Assembly (NCBI GenBank): GCA_963783245.1
Contig: CAWAMS010000002.1
Span: forward strand, 558,001 to 622,000
Length of the DNA: 64,000 bases
Source: Bog-473 sp963783245
Lineage (GTDB): Bacteria; Actinomycetota; Acidimicrobiia; Acidimicrobiales; RAAP-2
Direction of reading: 5' to 3'
Shown here piece after piece: positions 52,578 to 61,547 of the stretch. Position 1 is the stretch's first letter, and each line of letters begins with the position of its first letter. Both the position numbers and the translations under genes were made by a program. Below the pieces are notes generated by a model, which saw only the letters and a list, made by a program, of their open reading frames with translations, had not been told where the DNA came from and did no database searches.

Positions 52578-53420
52578 TCAGCGGGGAGCGAGCCGTCGCC
52601 AGGTGTCGAGAGGGAGCGGGCTGCCCGGAGCTGTTATGACCTGGATACAGACGTGGTCTGCTCCTGCTTCTTGGTGGGCTTCGATTCTCCGCGCGATGTC
52701 TTCCTCGTCACCACACGCGATGAGTGCGTCGATCAGGCGGTCACTGCACGATGAGATGTCGTCGTCGGTGAAGCCGAGCCGCTTCCAGCTATTCGCGTAA
52801 TTCGGGAGGCCCCCGTACCCCTTGACGACGGGACCCGCGATCTTATGGGCGGCCGCCCGACTGCTCTCGAGGATCACACCCTGCTCCACGGCGAGAAGGC
52901 CGTTGCCAAGCGTGGCACGGGCAATGGCGGTGTGCTCCGGAGTCACCAGGTAGGGGTGCGCACCTGCGGTGCGGTCTCTTGCGAGCTGGAGCATCTTGGG
53001 CCCGAGTGCCGCCAAGCACACTTGGCTGAGTGGTACCTCAGCCGATTCGAGTCCATTCAGGTAGGCGCTCATCGTGGCGAGGGGTTGACCCCATTTCTCA
53101 CCGACGACCAGGCCGTGGCTGACACCCAGTCCCAACAGCAACCGCTTGCGATGATCCTCTGGCAGCGCGTGCCACCACCGCCCGACGTCGCTCGGCTCGT
53201 GTTGCCAGATGTTGAGGATGCCGGTTGCGATCGTCACTGTGGTCGTCGCCTGGAGGAGCCGGTCGAGGTCCTCGAACAGTGGTCCTCCGACATCGGGCAC
53301 CCAGAGCGCGCTGTAGCCGAGCGCTTCCAGTTCAGCGGCTGCGTCGACGATCTGCGCAGGGTCCCCGAAACGCAGCTCTGCGGACCATACGCCGCGTCCC
53401 CCGAGTCTCTCAGTCACCAT
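52578..53420 (-). CDS. LLM class F420-type oxidoreductase (MSMEG_4141-like)
   Basis: 280 residues from ATG 53420. ALGYSALWVPDVGGPLFEDLDRLLQATTTVTIATGILNIW and HRKRLLLGLGVSHGLVVG show the LLM barrel; CLAALGPKMLQLARDRTAGAHPYLVTPEHT matches the TIGR03620 group. Uses F420 or FMN to reduce or oxidise an unknown substrate. It is the last minus-strand gene of the right-hand cluster, 111 nt below the PhyH gene stop. Confidence 0.86.
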   Translation of the reverse strand: MVTERLGGRGVWSAELRFGDPAQIVDAAAELEALGYSALWVPDVGGPLFEDLDRLLQATTTVTIATGILNIWQHEPSDVGRWWHALPEDHRKRLLLGLGVSHGLVVGEKWGQPLATMSAYLNGLESAEVPLSQVCLAALGPKMLQLARDRTAGAHPYLVTPEHTAIARATLGNGLLAVEQGVILESSRAAAHKIAGPVVKGYGGLPNYANSWKRLGFTDDDISSCSDRLIDALIACGDEEDIARRIEAHQEAGADHVCIQVITAPGSPLPLDTWRRLAPR

Positions 53421-53531
53421 GGTCCTCCTGCCGTTTGCGCATTGAGAGACCATTGCATCTTTTCGGGTTGAACGCCCGCCGTGAAGGATGGCCTATCCGA
53501 AGGTGTATCGATCCGGGGGCTACACAAGATT

Positions 53532-54788
53532 CTAGAGATCGAAGCTCGCCGTGCTCGGGCTGAGTGTTCGATCGCGCTGATGATCCCTGACCTTTTCATT
53601 GAGCGCGGCGCGATCGTTACGGATCTGCTCCTGTGACAATGAGACGACACGGTCGCCGGGTCGAGGCGCGAGCCCAAAGCCCGTGTAGATGACACGGCGT
53701 TCACCTGATATTGGCGGTCGGCTCATATGGAGTGTGCAAGAGCAGTGCACCGTGAGGTCACCCGCGTGGGTCGCCAACGGCATGCGTGGGAGATCGATCC
53801 CCTCGATGCCAAGCTGTGCAATGTTGGCACGGTGTGAGCCAGCAACGACGCCAAGCTCGCCGTTTTCGTAACCAGAGCTGGTCACCGAAATGCCGACGAT
53901 AAGTCCGCAGCAATCCCGGCTGTGGTCGCCCATGGAGCAATCCTTGTGCCAGCTGACGTCCGAGATGCCCTCAATAACGCCTATCTTCTTCAGGAGGGCC
54001 TCGGCTGAGTCGCCGGAATTCGGGTCTCGCTGCACGTAGTGGTCATCGGTAAATGTACCGAGCGCGGCGAAGCGTTCGCTTTGTAGCAGCGCTCGCAAGG
54101 CAGGTGACTTTTGGTTGAAGCCGAGTATGCGCGATGGATACCACTCACCATCTTGGGTGAGAGCCCACCAGGATGCGCCATCGTCGCGCTCGGCGCACGC
54201 GATCGCGTCATCGAGCTCGGTGGAAACCTCTGCCATTTCAGCCTCGGTAAAGACTCCTTCGATGTGGAGAAATCCGGCTTCAGATAGGAAGTGTCCGATC
54301 TCTTCAGGCGGGTCATCGAGCGTGAAGGTGCGTTGAAGATTGAGAGGGGATCCGGAGACGTCATCAAACCCGATCGACCCTGGTTCGTAAACAGGCCGTC
54401 CGTCGAGGAGAGAACGGAGCACGGGCTCCCAGGCCACAAAAGCATCGACCGTGCCCTTCGTGATCTCGGCCCTTCCCATCATCTGTAAACCGAATGTTGA
54501 GGAGATGTCTTGCACCAGGTCCGAGAACGCTGCCGGTTCGAGCGCGGCGACCAGCGCATTTTTCGCGCCGCCATGCGTCACCGAAAGCCGCTCGTTCTCA
54601 GGTGCCAGCGTGAAGCATTCGTCCTCGATGCAAAATGTGAGCGGGGCGAGACGAAGGCGGGCGGCGGCTCCCCCAGCATCGTCCCCATTTGCGTCGAGGA
54701 GGGCGGGCAGACTCTCATTGACGAAAGCGATTGCGTCGAGCGGCGTCTCGTCTCCACGAAAACGGCTCCGGAAATCGAGAGTGGTCAT
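53532..54788 (-). CDS. PhyH/phytanoyl-CoA dioxygenase-type Fe(II)/2-oxoglutarate oxygenase
   Basis: 418 residues. The C-terminal half (from about 165) is the PhyH jelly roll: LSEAGFLHIEGVFTEAEM, then WHKDCSMGDHSRDC (H-x-D metal pair), and CTLHMSRPPISGERRVIYTGFGLAPR with the distal His and the 2-oxoglutarate-binding Arg. The N-terminal 160 residues are a less familiar extension with an ITKGTVDAFVAWEPVL segment resembling an SCP2-type fold. It hydroxylates an unknown substrate. Same strand as the TetR gene 49 nt upstream. Confidence 0.8.
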   Translation of the reverse strand: MTTLDFRSRFRGDETPLDAIAFVNESLPALLDANGDDAGGAAARLRLAPLTFCIEDECFTLAPENERLSVTHGGAKNALVAALEPAAFSDLVQDISSTFGLQMMGRAEITKGTVDAFVAWEPVLRSLLDGRPVYEPGSIGFDDVSGSPLNLQRTFTLDDPPEEIGHFLSEAGFLHIEGVFTEAEMAEVSTELDDAIACAERDDGASWWALTQDGEWYPSRILGFNQKSPALRALLQSERFAALGTFTDDHYVQRDPNSGDSAEALLKKIGVIEGISDVSWHKDCSMGDHSRDCCGLIVGISVTSSGYENGELGVVAGSHRANIAQLGIEGIDLPRMPLATHAGDLTVHCSCTLHMSRPPISGERRVIYTGFGLAPRPGDRVVSLSQEQIRNDRAALNEKVRDHQRDRTLSPSTASFDL

Positions 54789-54837
54789 ATCCTTGCCCCC
54801 TTATCGGTCAATTCAGTGGAGTGAAATCCGTCGATGC

Positions 54838-55443
54838 TCACAATTCTTTGCCTCCAGCGAGACCCTTTAGGGCAGCGAGGAGAGCGTCGTTCAGTCGCTG
54901 AGCATCGGGAACCGGAAGACCGCTCGACTCTTTCATGCCGACGCCCGCAGTGATAACGGCGACAATCCATGCCGCTGTGTCGGGATCGATGATCGCGGAC
55001 TCGGACATCGCATCACGTATCGCTGCATGCCGTTCCAGATAGAGCTCGCGGAGTCCGTCAGCCACTACTGGATCGTGACGTGCCGCAGATGCGGCATCGA
55101 CTTCGAGGAGACGAGTGTCGCGGCTCGCCGCGTGGTAGATGAGCTCAACACCACACCTAGGGTTAGCCCTTCTTTCCGCAAAGTCGATGGTTTCGTCATA
55201 GGCGGAGATCTTCCAGCGGATCACTTCGACGAGAAGCTGGCCCTTCGAACGGAAGTGGCCGTACACGGCACCTTTCGTCAGACCTGCGGCCGAGGCGAGA
55301 TCTCGCATGGAGACATCGCTGTAGCCACGCGCAATGAACATTTGGGCCGCCAGGGTCATGATGCGAAGTCGCGTATCTACCGATTTCGGTGTCTTCGGTG
55401 GCGGCGGTGGCACGAAGGCTCTGGGTGCGATCAGCGTGTCCAT
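54838..55443 (-). CDS. TetR-family transcriptional regulator
   Basis: 201 residues from ATG 55443. A proline-rich tail (AFVPPPPPKTP) precedes the HTH TLAAQMFIARGYSDVSMRDLASAAGLTKGAVYGHFRSKGQLL. The all-helical C-terminal part would bind the inducer. It diverges from the solute-binding protein gene at 55557, with the palindrome at 55482-55507 in between. It likely represses both sides and possibly the PhyH gene below it. Confidence 0.9.
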   Translation of the reverse strand: MDTLIAPRAFVPPPPPKTPKSVDTRLRIMTLAAQMFIARGYSDVSMRDLASAAGLTKGAVYGHFRSKGQLLVEVIRWKISAYDETIDFAERRANPRCGVELIYHAASRDTRLLEVDAASAARHDPVVADGLRELYLERHAAIRDAMSESAIIDPDTAAWIVAVITAGVGMKESSGLPVPDAQRLNDALLAALKGLAGGKEL

Positions 55444-55481
55444 GGCACTCCCTATGAAGGTTTTGCGACTGGATAAATTTA

Positions 55482-55507
55482 TACCACCGGAATATAGTCC
55501 GTTGGTA
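55482..55507. promoter_or_regulatory. TetR operator between the regulator and the solute-binding protein gene
   Basis: TACCACCGGA (55482-55491), ATATAG, then TCCGTTGGTA (55498-55507): ten-base arms with one mismatch. Centrally placed in the 113-nt divergent promoter. Confidence 0.65.
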
Positions 55508-55556
55508 CAAAAGTGTCCACGAAGCGCCGCAACCGGGCGCTGGGGGAGGGAGTGAG

Positions 55557-56852
55557 ATGCGATCCATGGGTCTGGGTACCACCGTGCGAGGGGTGCCGTC
55601 GCGCCGTGGACGCCTGTGGCCCAGCGCCAAGGCACTCGTCGGCGGGGGAGCGGCGGCCGCCCTTTTGCTCCAAGGACTGCTGGCCTTGCCAGCCTCGGCT
55701 GCGCCAGCGCCGATCACGATCGCTCTCGTGATCTCCTTGACGGGGCCGGGCGCCACGCAGTTGGTCCATGGTCCAGCGGGCTTCTATGCCCGCATCGACC
55801 AGCAAAATGCATACGGTGGGGTGAACGGCCGCAAGATTAGAGGCATCGTTGTCGACGACCAGACGACGAATGCAACAATCGCCGTTCAAGACGCCATTTC
55901 CCGCGGCGCGTTTGCCATCGTTTCTGAGAGCCCACTTTTCTTCACGGCCGCAAAGATTCCTCAGAAACAAGGTATTCCCGTGACCGGAACGTCTTTCGAC
56001 GGACCGGAGTGGGGTGAGCAGCCGTATACGAATATGTTCGCAGTCGATACGGGAAGCGTCGACCCTGGATACCCGGCGAGCACGTTGATCGGGTCGTTTA
56101 TCCGACAGCACGGCGGAACCGTGCTCGGGACGTACGGTTACTCGATTTCTCCACAGTCGACCTATGGGGCGAAGGGCAACGCGATCTCAATGAAGCACGC
56201 TGGCGGCAAGGTGGGCGTCCTCAACACCTCTATTCCGGTTGGCTCCGTCAACTTCACCACTGCTTCCCTCGTAGCCAAGCAGACTGGCGTGAACGCGCTC
56301 ATCGGCGAACTAGGCAACGCCTCGAACTTCGCCCTCGCAACCGCTTACCAGCAAGAGGGGGTCAAGCCCAAAGTGGTGATCTTCCCCTCCGGCTATGAGC
56401 AGGACGTCATTGGATCGCCCACATGGAGGACCGTGCAGGGGGACTACTTCCTGTCGGCATTCCGCCCATTCTCCCTACCCAATGCGGGGACAAGAGCAAT
56501 GGCCGCAGCCATGCAGAAGTATGAACACTGGAACAAGAGCCAGTTTCCGAATTTGAGTCAGTACGACGCTTGGCTCGGAGCAGACCTCATGATCCGGGGG
56601 TTGACGATGGCGGGAAAGAACCCCACGCGTGCAACGGTCATCAAGGACCTGCGGAGCATCAAGTCCTACAATGGCAACGGACTACTACCCAAAAGTATCG
56701 ATTACTCAACGGTATTTGGTCACTTCGTTTCCCCTGATTGTCAGTTTTTTCTGAAAGCAGCGACGAAGGGATTCGTTCCCACTGCGAAAGCGCCTCAGTG
56801 TGGAACATACATTCCTGGGAGCGATACGGCCCCGACCTCCGGTACGTCCTAA
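55557..56852 (+). CDS. orphan branched-chain-amino-acid-type ABC solute-binding protein
   Basis: 431 residues from ATG 55557 with GGGGGAGGG upstream. Signal sequence GGGAAAALLLQGLLALPASA without a clear lipobox Cys, so it may be secreted. The periplasmic-binding fold type I (Peripla_BP_6) is shown by ITIALVISLTGPGATQ, NAYGGVNGRKIRGIVVDDQT and AISRGAFAIVSESPLFF. No permease or ATPase gene is nearby, so it may work as a sensor or use a shared transporter. Probably binds an organic compound handled by this cluster. Confidence 0.85.
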   Translation: MRSMGLGTTVRGVPSRRGRLWPSAKALVGGGAAAALLLQGLLALPASAAPAPITIALVISLTGPGATQLVHGPAGFYARIDQQNAYGGVNGRKIRGIVVDDQTTNATIAVQDAISRGAFAIVSESPLFFTAAKIPQKQGIPVTGTSFDGPEWGEQPYTNMFAVDTGSVDPGYPASTLIGSFIRQHGGTVLGTYGYSISPQSTYGAKGNAISMKHAGGKVGVLNTSIPVGSVNFTTASLVAKQTGVNALIGELGNASNFALATAYQQEGVKPKVVIFPSGYEQDVIGSPTWRTVQGDYFLSAFRPFSLPNAGTRAMAAAMQKYEHWNKSQFPNLSQYDAWLGADLMIRGLTMAGKNPTRATVIKDLRSIKSYNGNGLLPKSIDYSTVFGHFVSPDCQFFLKAATKGFVPTAKAPQCGTYIPGSDTAPTSGTS

Positions 56853-57170
56853 CCTGCCGCCGCCTTGCCGACGAATCTCAGGATCACTTTGGCGGCAACC
56901 CAGCGTCACCCCCCAGGTGGCTTCCGCCACTCGGGCGGAGGCTTCGGCCCGTCTGCGTTGGTCTACTCCTCGACACCGTTTGCCCAATGGCTGGTTAGGG
57001 CACGCCCATATCCGCTGGACCGCTTCAGGTCATCATTGGCTCGCAGCAACCAACCCTCGTTCAAAGGCCAGTGCTTCGAACTGCAACGCGTTACGCAGAT
57101 TTTGAGGGATCGCAGCGAATGGGGAATCCAGCGTTCGGTGTGCCGCCTCCGTTCCACCAGAAGGCGTACA
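56853..57170. other. 318-bp stretch without a gene
   Basis: Between the convergent solute-binding protein and SnoaL-like genes. I see no coding pattern, clear hairpin or RNA gene. Confidence 0.5.
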
Positions 57171-57734
57171 TCACCAACGCTCCGCCGGCGCTGTCTCGAG
57201 AGACAAGGGCCGTTCGTATGACAAGTCCGCCCGGCTTCGACTCCCTCGTATGTACCCCTTCTCCTTAAAAAAGGATGACCGCAATACCGATGCATCAGCC
57301 AGAAACATCACCTCGACCGTTGATCGCCGCAGTGCGATCCGCCATTCTCCGTCTCGCCGCTCCAGGCGATCGATATAACGACCACTGATGAACTGGGCAG
57401 TGTGACCGTCGCGACCCAAGAGAACGACAATCACATAGCTCTCAGCGTGGGCGGTGGCGTCTCGAATCTCACAGGTGTGAGTAGTGATGTTGTGTGTGTG
57501 CACTTCTGATGTCGAAGCGTGCGAACTATTTGCCCACTCCCCGTATTCAGCACCGCTGTTCGACGCAAATCCGTGCTCGTCGACCGCGTCGTCGTGATAG
57601 GCGGCCGTGATGAGATCGATGTCGTGACGATCGCACCCCCGGGCATGGCGCGCAATACAGTCGAGAATGGCAGCACGGTCTTTGAGGTCCTGAACGTCTT
57701 GGCGCAATGCGGCCAGATCGGATTCGATGCTCAT
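57171..57734 (-). CDS. SnoaL-like / aromatic-ring dioxygenase small-subunit-type protein
   Basis: 187 residues from ATG 57734. KDRAAILDCIARHARGCDRHDIDLITAAYHDDAVDEHG is the SnoaL_4-type N-terminus, followed by strands ending FISGRYIDRLERRDGEWRIALRRSTVEVMF. The YHDDAV and GRYxDRLxxRDGxWRIxxR patterns are standard. Such proteins act as small cyclase/hydratase domains or ring-dioxygenase beta subunits; no alpha subunit is present. It starts 10 nt after the TauD-like stop, so the two are co-transcribed. Confidence 0.83.
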   Translation of the reverse strand: MSIESDLAALRQDVQDLKDRAAILDCIARHARGCDRHDIDLITAAYHDDAVDEHGFASNSGAEYGEWANSSHASTSEVHTHNITTHTCEIRDATAHAESYVIVVLLGRDGHTAQFISGRYIDRLERRDGEWRIALRRSTVEVMFLADASVLRSSFFKEKGYIRGSRSRADLSYERPLSLETAPAERW

Positions 57735-57744
57735 TGCAGGCTCC

Positions 57745-58587
57745 TCAATACGTGACGACTGACTCGACACCGACCAAGGTGGTGCGGTGCATAAGGCGAC
57801 GTGACGTCGGCTCGAAGGTACAGGCTCGGTGAAGCATCCCAGTGTTGTCCCAGACAACGAGGTCGCCTCGGTTCCATTTGTGCCGAAGTACAAATTCTGG
57901 TTGCGTGGACCACTCGAGAAGCTGGTTGAGGAGTGCCGTGCTCCTGATGGTGGGCCAGCCGACGACTTCGGCGGCTGTCGCGCCAATGAGCAGTGATTTT
58001 CGTCCATTGCCATGTGTCCAAACCAAAGGGTGGACCCTGGTTGGAATCGCGGCCCACCTGGCCCGCTCGTCCTCGGAAGCATCGGGGTGAGCGCGAAGTT
58101 GTGCGGTCGCAAAACTGTGGATAACGGCCAGATCAGCAATCTCGGACTTTGTGGTCTCCGACAGAGCCTCATACGCGGCATATGTGCTGGCAAACTCGGT
58201 ATCGCCGCCCGATTCGTCTACTTCTCGCGCTAAGAGCAGTGTTGCCTTCTGCGGCAGCTGTTCTGTTGCGCCATCGATGTGCCACTGGAAGTTGCCCTGC
58301 CGGTACCAGGCCAGTACTGCATTCGTCTTGCCTGGGTCAAGGGTGATCGTAGCGATTTCGGGATATTGGTGTTCTCGGGTCGGACTCACCACCACTTCAC
58401 CAAGAAGGCGACTGAAGGACACAAGATCCTCGTCCGAGATGTTCGCGGCTCGGTACACGACGACGCCATAGCCTTCCAGGGCGCCGAGGCATTCGTCTGC
58501 ATTCGACTCATCGGCAAAAGGAAGTCCCGAATCGACGGTGATCTCGATTCCGACATGGGTCGTCAACGGCGCCGCAGCGATAGGCAA
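57745..58587 (-). CDS. TauD/TfdA-family Fe(II)/2-oxoglutarate dioxygenase
   Basis: 280 residues. GYGVVVYRAANISDEDLVSFSRLLGEV opens the fold; NFQWHIDGATEQLPQKATLLLAREV contains the H-x-D metal pair; GDLVVWDNTGMLHRACTFEPTSRRLMHRTTLVG contains the distal His and the Arg for 2-oxoglutarate. It would hydroxylate a substrate next to a leaving group or release it, as TfdA and TauD do. It diverges from the LLM gene, with the 15-bp palindrome in between. Confidence 0.9.
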   Translation of the reverse strand: MPIAAAPLTTHVGIEITVDSGLPFADESNADECLGALEGYGVVVYRAANISDEDLVSFSRLLGEVVVSPTREHQYPEIATITLDPGKTNAVLAWYRQGNFQWHIDGATEQLPQKATLLLAREVDESGGDTEFASTYAAYEALSETTKSEIADLAVIHSFATAQLRAHPDASEDERARWAAIPTRVHPLVWTHGNGRKSLLIGATAAEVVGWPTIRSTALLNQLLEWSTQPEFVLRHKWNRGDLVVWDNTGMLHRACTFEPTSRRLMHRTTLVGVESVVTY

Positions 58588-58610
58588 GGTCCCTCCCTGA
58601 GCAGTGTCAG

Positions 58611-58644
58611 TGGTTTTGACTATACAAGGGTATAGTCAAAACCA
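58611..58644. promoter_or_regulatory. perfect 15-bp-arm operator between TauD-like and LLM genes
   Basis: TGGTTTTGACTATAC (58611-58625), AAGG, then GTATAGTCAAAACCA (58630-58644): a perfect palindrome with four spacer bases. A further GTATAG half-site is at 58652-58657. The CTATAC half-site recurs at 61488-61507. A likely TetR-family operator. Confidence 0.8.
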
Positions 58645-58678
58645 TGTGCTTGTATAGCAAAGGGTGGAGGAATCGGCA

Positions 58679-59593
58679 ATGCGTATCGGATTGACCGGAG
58701 GCGGCGCCACGGTCGACAAGGTCGTTCGTCAGGCCAAGCAAGCGGAGTCCGACGGATTCGCATCGCTCTGGTACGCCAGCGCGGTCACGGGCGACCCGCT
58801 CGTCGCCATGGCGATCGCCGGCCGGGAAACCTCAGCGATCGAGCTCGGGACGGCCGTGCTGCAGACCTACCCCTGCCATCCGTTGCTCCAGGCCAATCGG
58901 GCCGCCTCGGTGGTCGACGCCATGGGTCGTGCCGGCCTTACGCTCGGGATCGGGCCCTCGCATGAGCCGTTGATCAGAGGTGTGTTCGGCCTTTCCTATG
59001 AGCATCCGGGGCGGAGTACCGAGGAATACGTCCGCATCCTCACGGCCCTGCTCCGTGGTGAGTCGGTCGACTTCGACGGTGATGATTGGACGGCACACTC
59101 CGATGGGCGGGCGATAGCGCCAACCCAACCCGTCCCGGTGCTCGTCTCAGCCCTCGGGCCGAGGTTGCTGCGGGTCGCAGGCGAGTTCGCCAATGGGACC
59201 GTGTTATGGATGGCACCGGCCCGAGCCATCGAGACCCACATCGCACCCAAGTTGTTGAAGGCGGCGGAGGCTGTCGGCCGTCCTCGTCCGCGCATTGTGG
59301 CTGGGCTCCCGGTGGCGGTGCACGACAACGAAGCGGAAGCCCGTGTTGCCGCGGCAAGCAACTCCACGGCATACGCCGGAATGGCCAACTATCAGCGAAT
59401 TCTCGAGATTGGGAAGGCGGCCTCCCCGGCCGATGCAGCCATTGTCGGTAATGAAGGAGCTGTGCGGGCGCAACTCCAGTCGCTCATTGATGCTGGCGCG
59501 ACCGATATCTGGGCAGCGGTATTCCCGGTCGGAGATGACAAGGCGACGTCGCGGCGGCGAACAACTGATCTCCTGAGAGAGCTCGTCGCCTAG
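58679..59593 (+). CDS. LLM class F420-dependent oxidoreductase (MSMEG_4879-type)
   Basis: 304 residues from ATG 58679; GGAGG ends ten bases before it. IGLTGGGATVDKVVRQAKQAESDGFASLWYASAVTGDPLVAMA is the TIGR03564-type start; IELGTAVLQTYPCHPLLQANRAASVVDAMGRAGLTLGIGPSHEP and LVSALGPRLLRVAGEFANGTVLWMA complete the barrel. Reduced F420 is the expected cofactor. It is under the perfect palindrome and next to a TetR gene. Confidence 0.88.
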   Translation: MRIGLTGGGATVDKVVRQAKQAESDGFASLWYASAVTGDPLVAMAIAGRETSAIELGTAVLQTYPCHPLLQANRAASVVDAMGRAGLTLGIGPSHEPLIRGVFGLSYEHPGRSTEEYVRILTALLRGESVDFDGDDWTAHSDGRAIAPTQPVPVLVSALGPRLLRVAGEFANGTVLWMAPARAIETHIAPKLLKAAEAVGRPRPRIVAGLPVAVHDNEAEARVAAASNSTAYAGMANYQRILEIGKAASPADAAIVGNEGAVRAQLQSLIDAGATDIWAAVFPVGDDKATSRRRTTDLLRELVA

Positions 59594-59646
59594 GTAGCCG
59601 GGCGCCTGCGAGAATGACCCTACTCAGTACAAGAGCGAGGCTGTAC

Positions 59647-60249
59647 ATGGCATCTTCCCAACGCATGGGCGACGAGATATCGAACAAGCGAGAGCTCATG
59701 CTCCGTGCGGTCGAACGGCTGATGCTGGAGGAGGGCTACGCCGCCGTGACGTACCGCGCCGTCGCGGCCATGGTTGGGGTGACCGGTGGAGCGGTCCAGT
59801 ACTACTTCCCGACGCTCGACGAACTCTTCGTTGCCGTCATACGGTGGCGGGGCGAACAGAACATCCAACGACTCACCGAGGCGTTGGTGGAAAGGTCCGA
59901 TCAGCCCCTACACGTCCTGTGGGAGTACAGTCGTGACGAATCCTCGTCAGCTTTGACATCGGAGTTTCTGGCTTTGGGTAACCATCGCAAGTCGATTCGC
60001 TCGGAGATCGCCGAGACCACCGAACGAGTAAGGCGGCTTCAGCTCGATCTGCTGGGCTCTAGGCTCCACGACCTGGACGTCGGCATTGGGAGTCTGTCCC
60101 CAGACGCCCTCCTCTACCTCATCGCCGGAATCCCCAAGCTGATCCGACTTGAACAAGGCGTCGGTATTTCGACGTCGCACGCCGAAACGGTAGAAGCTTT
60201 TGAGAACTATCTCGACGCGGTGGAGCCGTCAACCATGCCTATCGGGTAG
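59647..60249 (+). CDS. TetR-family transcriptional regulator
   Basis: 200 residues from ATG 59647 (MASSQRMGDEISN). HTH: LMLRAVERLMLEEGYAAVTYRAVAAMVGVTGGAVQYYFPTLDELF. The C-terminal part has a helical effector domain. An upstream in-frame ATG at 59614 adds 11 residues. It lies 53 nt after the LLM gene on the same strand and is the best candidate to bind the CTATAC/GTATAG operators at 58611-58644 and 61488-61507. Confidence 0.88.
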   Translation: MASSQRMGDEISNKRELMLRAVERLMLEEGYAAVTYRAVAAMVGVTGGAVQYYFPTLDELFVAVIRWRGEQNIQRLTEALVERSDQPLHVLWEYSRDESSSALTSEFLALGNHRKSIRSEIAETTERVRRLQLDLLGSRLHDLDVGIGSLSPDALLYLIAGIPKLIRLEQGVGISTSHAETVEAFENYLDAVEPSTMPIG

Positions 60250-60266
60250 CCATCAGCGACATTCGA

Positions 60267-61457
60267 TCAGCCGACCAAAGTCGGCATGGCGTCCCACCCT
60301 CGAACCGTCGACGTGGGAGCGCGGCGGGCACGGGCAAGGTCGATCTCCCATCGGGGGAACCGATTGAGCACCTCATCGAGCGCGATACGTCCCTCGAGTC
60401 GAGCCAGGGCGGCCCCAAGACAGAAATGTGCGCCGTACCCGAATGTGGCGAGCTGCCCGACGTTGCGGCGGATGTCGAATCGATCGGGCTCTTCGAATCG
60501 GCGTTCGTCCCGGTTAGCCGAGGCCAGCATGAGAAGCATCGCACTTCCAGGTGGGATCGTTTGGCCGTGGTATTCCACATGCTCTGCCACGGAGCGGGCA
60601 ACATGGGGACCCGGCGGTTCGAACCGCAACAACTCCTCAATGGCATTTGGGATGAGTGATCGATCCTCTCCAAGCTGGCGAAGCTGATCGGGATGCTCAG
60701 CTAACACCTTGCCCATCCAGCCAAAGAGGCGACCAGTGGTCTCGACTCCGGCACCGGCAATGACGGCGAGAAAGATGAGGATCTCGCCTTTGGTGAGGCG
60801 TCGTCGGACACCAGTGACATCTTCAAACTCAACCAGGAGCAACTCTGTGATGAGGTCGTCCGACGGGTGCTTCTCCCGCCACTCCACGTAGTCGGCGAAG
60901 AGGTTCCCATCGAAATAGTGGTCTTTTTTGACGGGCAGCGGTTCACCTGGTCGATTGCGCAACGTGCGCCGTGCATTGGCCCGCACGGACGGCTGATCGG
61001 CGTCAGGGATACCGACCAGCATGCCGATCGTTCGCATGGGCAGTTCGTGGCCCAGATCGAGTACAAAATCGAAGTGTCCTGAACCAACCAGTGGATCGAG
61101 GCACGCCCGGCAAAACGCCCGCACCTCTTGTTCTAACGCCTTCATTTTTCTCGGAGAGAATGCTCGCGCCACCAATGCCCGATGGACAGTGTGCATCGGA
61201 GGATCCTCATTGATGAAGACGCCGGGTGGCATGACCGGGTCGGCCTTGACGACCTCGAGAATGTCGCCTTTGGCCGAGCTCAGTCGGCTCGTGTCGCGCA
61301 GGGCACTCTGCACGTCGTCGAAGCGGCTCAGGCCCCAGAAGTCATAGCGCTCGTTGTAGTACAGCGGGGCTTCGTCTCGCAGGCGCCGATAGGTGGGATA
61401 TGGATCGGCGTCGATACCTACGTCGTAAGGGTCGTAGTACAGCTCGTTCTGGCTCAC
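60267..61457 (-). CDS. cytochrome P450
   Basis: 396 residues from GTG 61457 with GAGGAG upstream. I-helix AVIAGAGVETTGRLFG, ExxR EELLRFEPPGPH, haem loop FGYGAHFCLGAALARLEGRI with the Cys ligand. The substrate-recognition N-terminus (PYPTYRRLRDEAPLYYNERYDFW) and EDPPMHTVHRALVARAFSPRKM are typical of class I CYP107/CYP125-like bacterial P450s. Needs a ferredoxin and reductase from elsewhere. It diverges from the SDR pair. Confidence 0.93.
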   Translation of the reverse strand: MSQNELYYDPYDVGIDADPYPTYRRLRDEAPLYYNERYDFWGLSRFDDVQSALRDTSRLSSAKGDILEVVKADPVMPPGVFINEDPPMHTVHRALVARAFSPRKMKALEQEVRAFCRACLDPLVGSGHFDFVLDLGHELPMRTIGMLVGIPDADQPSVRANARRTLRNRPGEPLPVKKDHYFDGNLFADYVEWREKHPSDDLITELLLVEFEDVTGVRRRLTKGEILIFLAVIAGAGVETTGRLFGWMGKVLAEHPDQLRQLGEDRSLIPNAIEELLRFEPPGPHVARSVAEHVEYHGQTIPPGSAMLLMLASANRDERRFEEPDRFDIRRNVGQLATFGYGAHFCLGAALARLEGRIALDEVLNRFPRWEIDLARARRAPTSTVRGWDAMPTLVG

Positions 61458-61487
61458 TTCTCTCCTCAGCGAGGTCACTATGTGATT

Positions 61488-61507
61488 GTATAGGGGAATT
61501 ACTATAC
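61488..61507. promoter_or_regulatory. GTATAG-N8-CTATAC operator between P450 and SDR genes
   Basis: GTATAG (61488-61493), eight bases, CTATAC (61502-61507): the same half-site as the large palindrome at 58611. It is 30 nt from the P450 start and 40 nt from the SDR start. Confidence 0.65.
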
Positions 61508-61547
61508 GCTTGTAATTGAACAACGACGTGCGTCCGGAGGACAGGCA

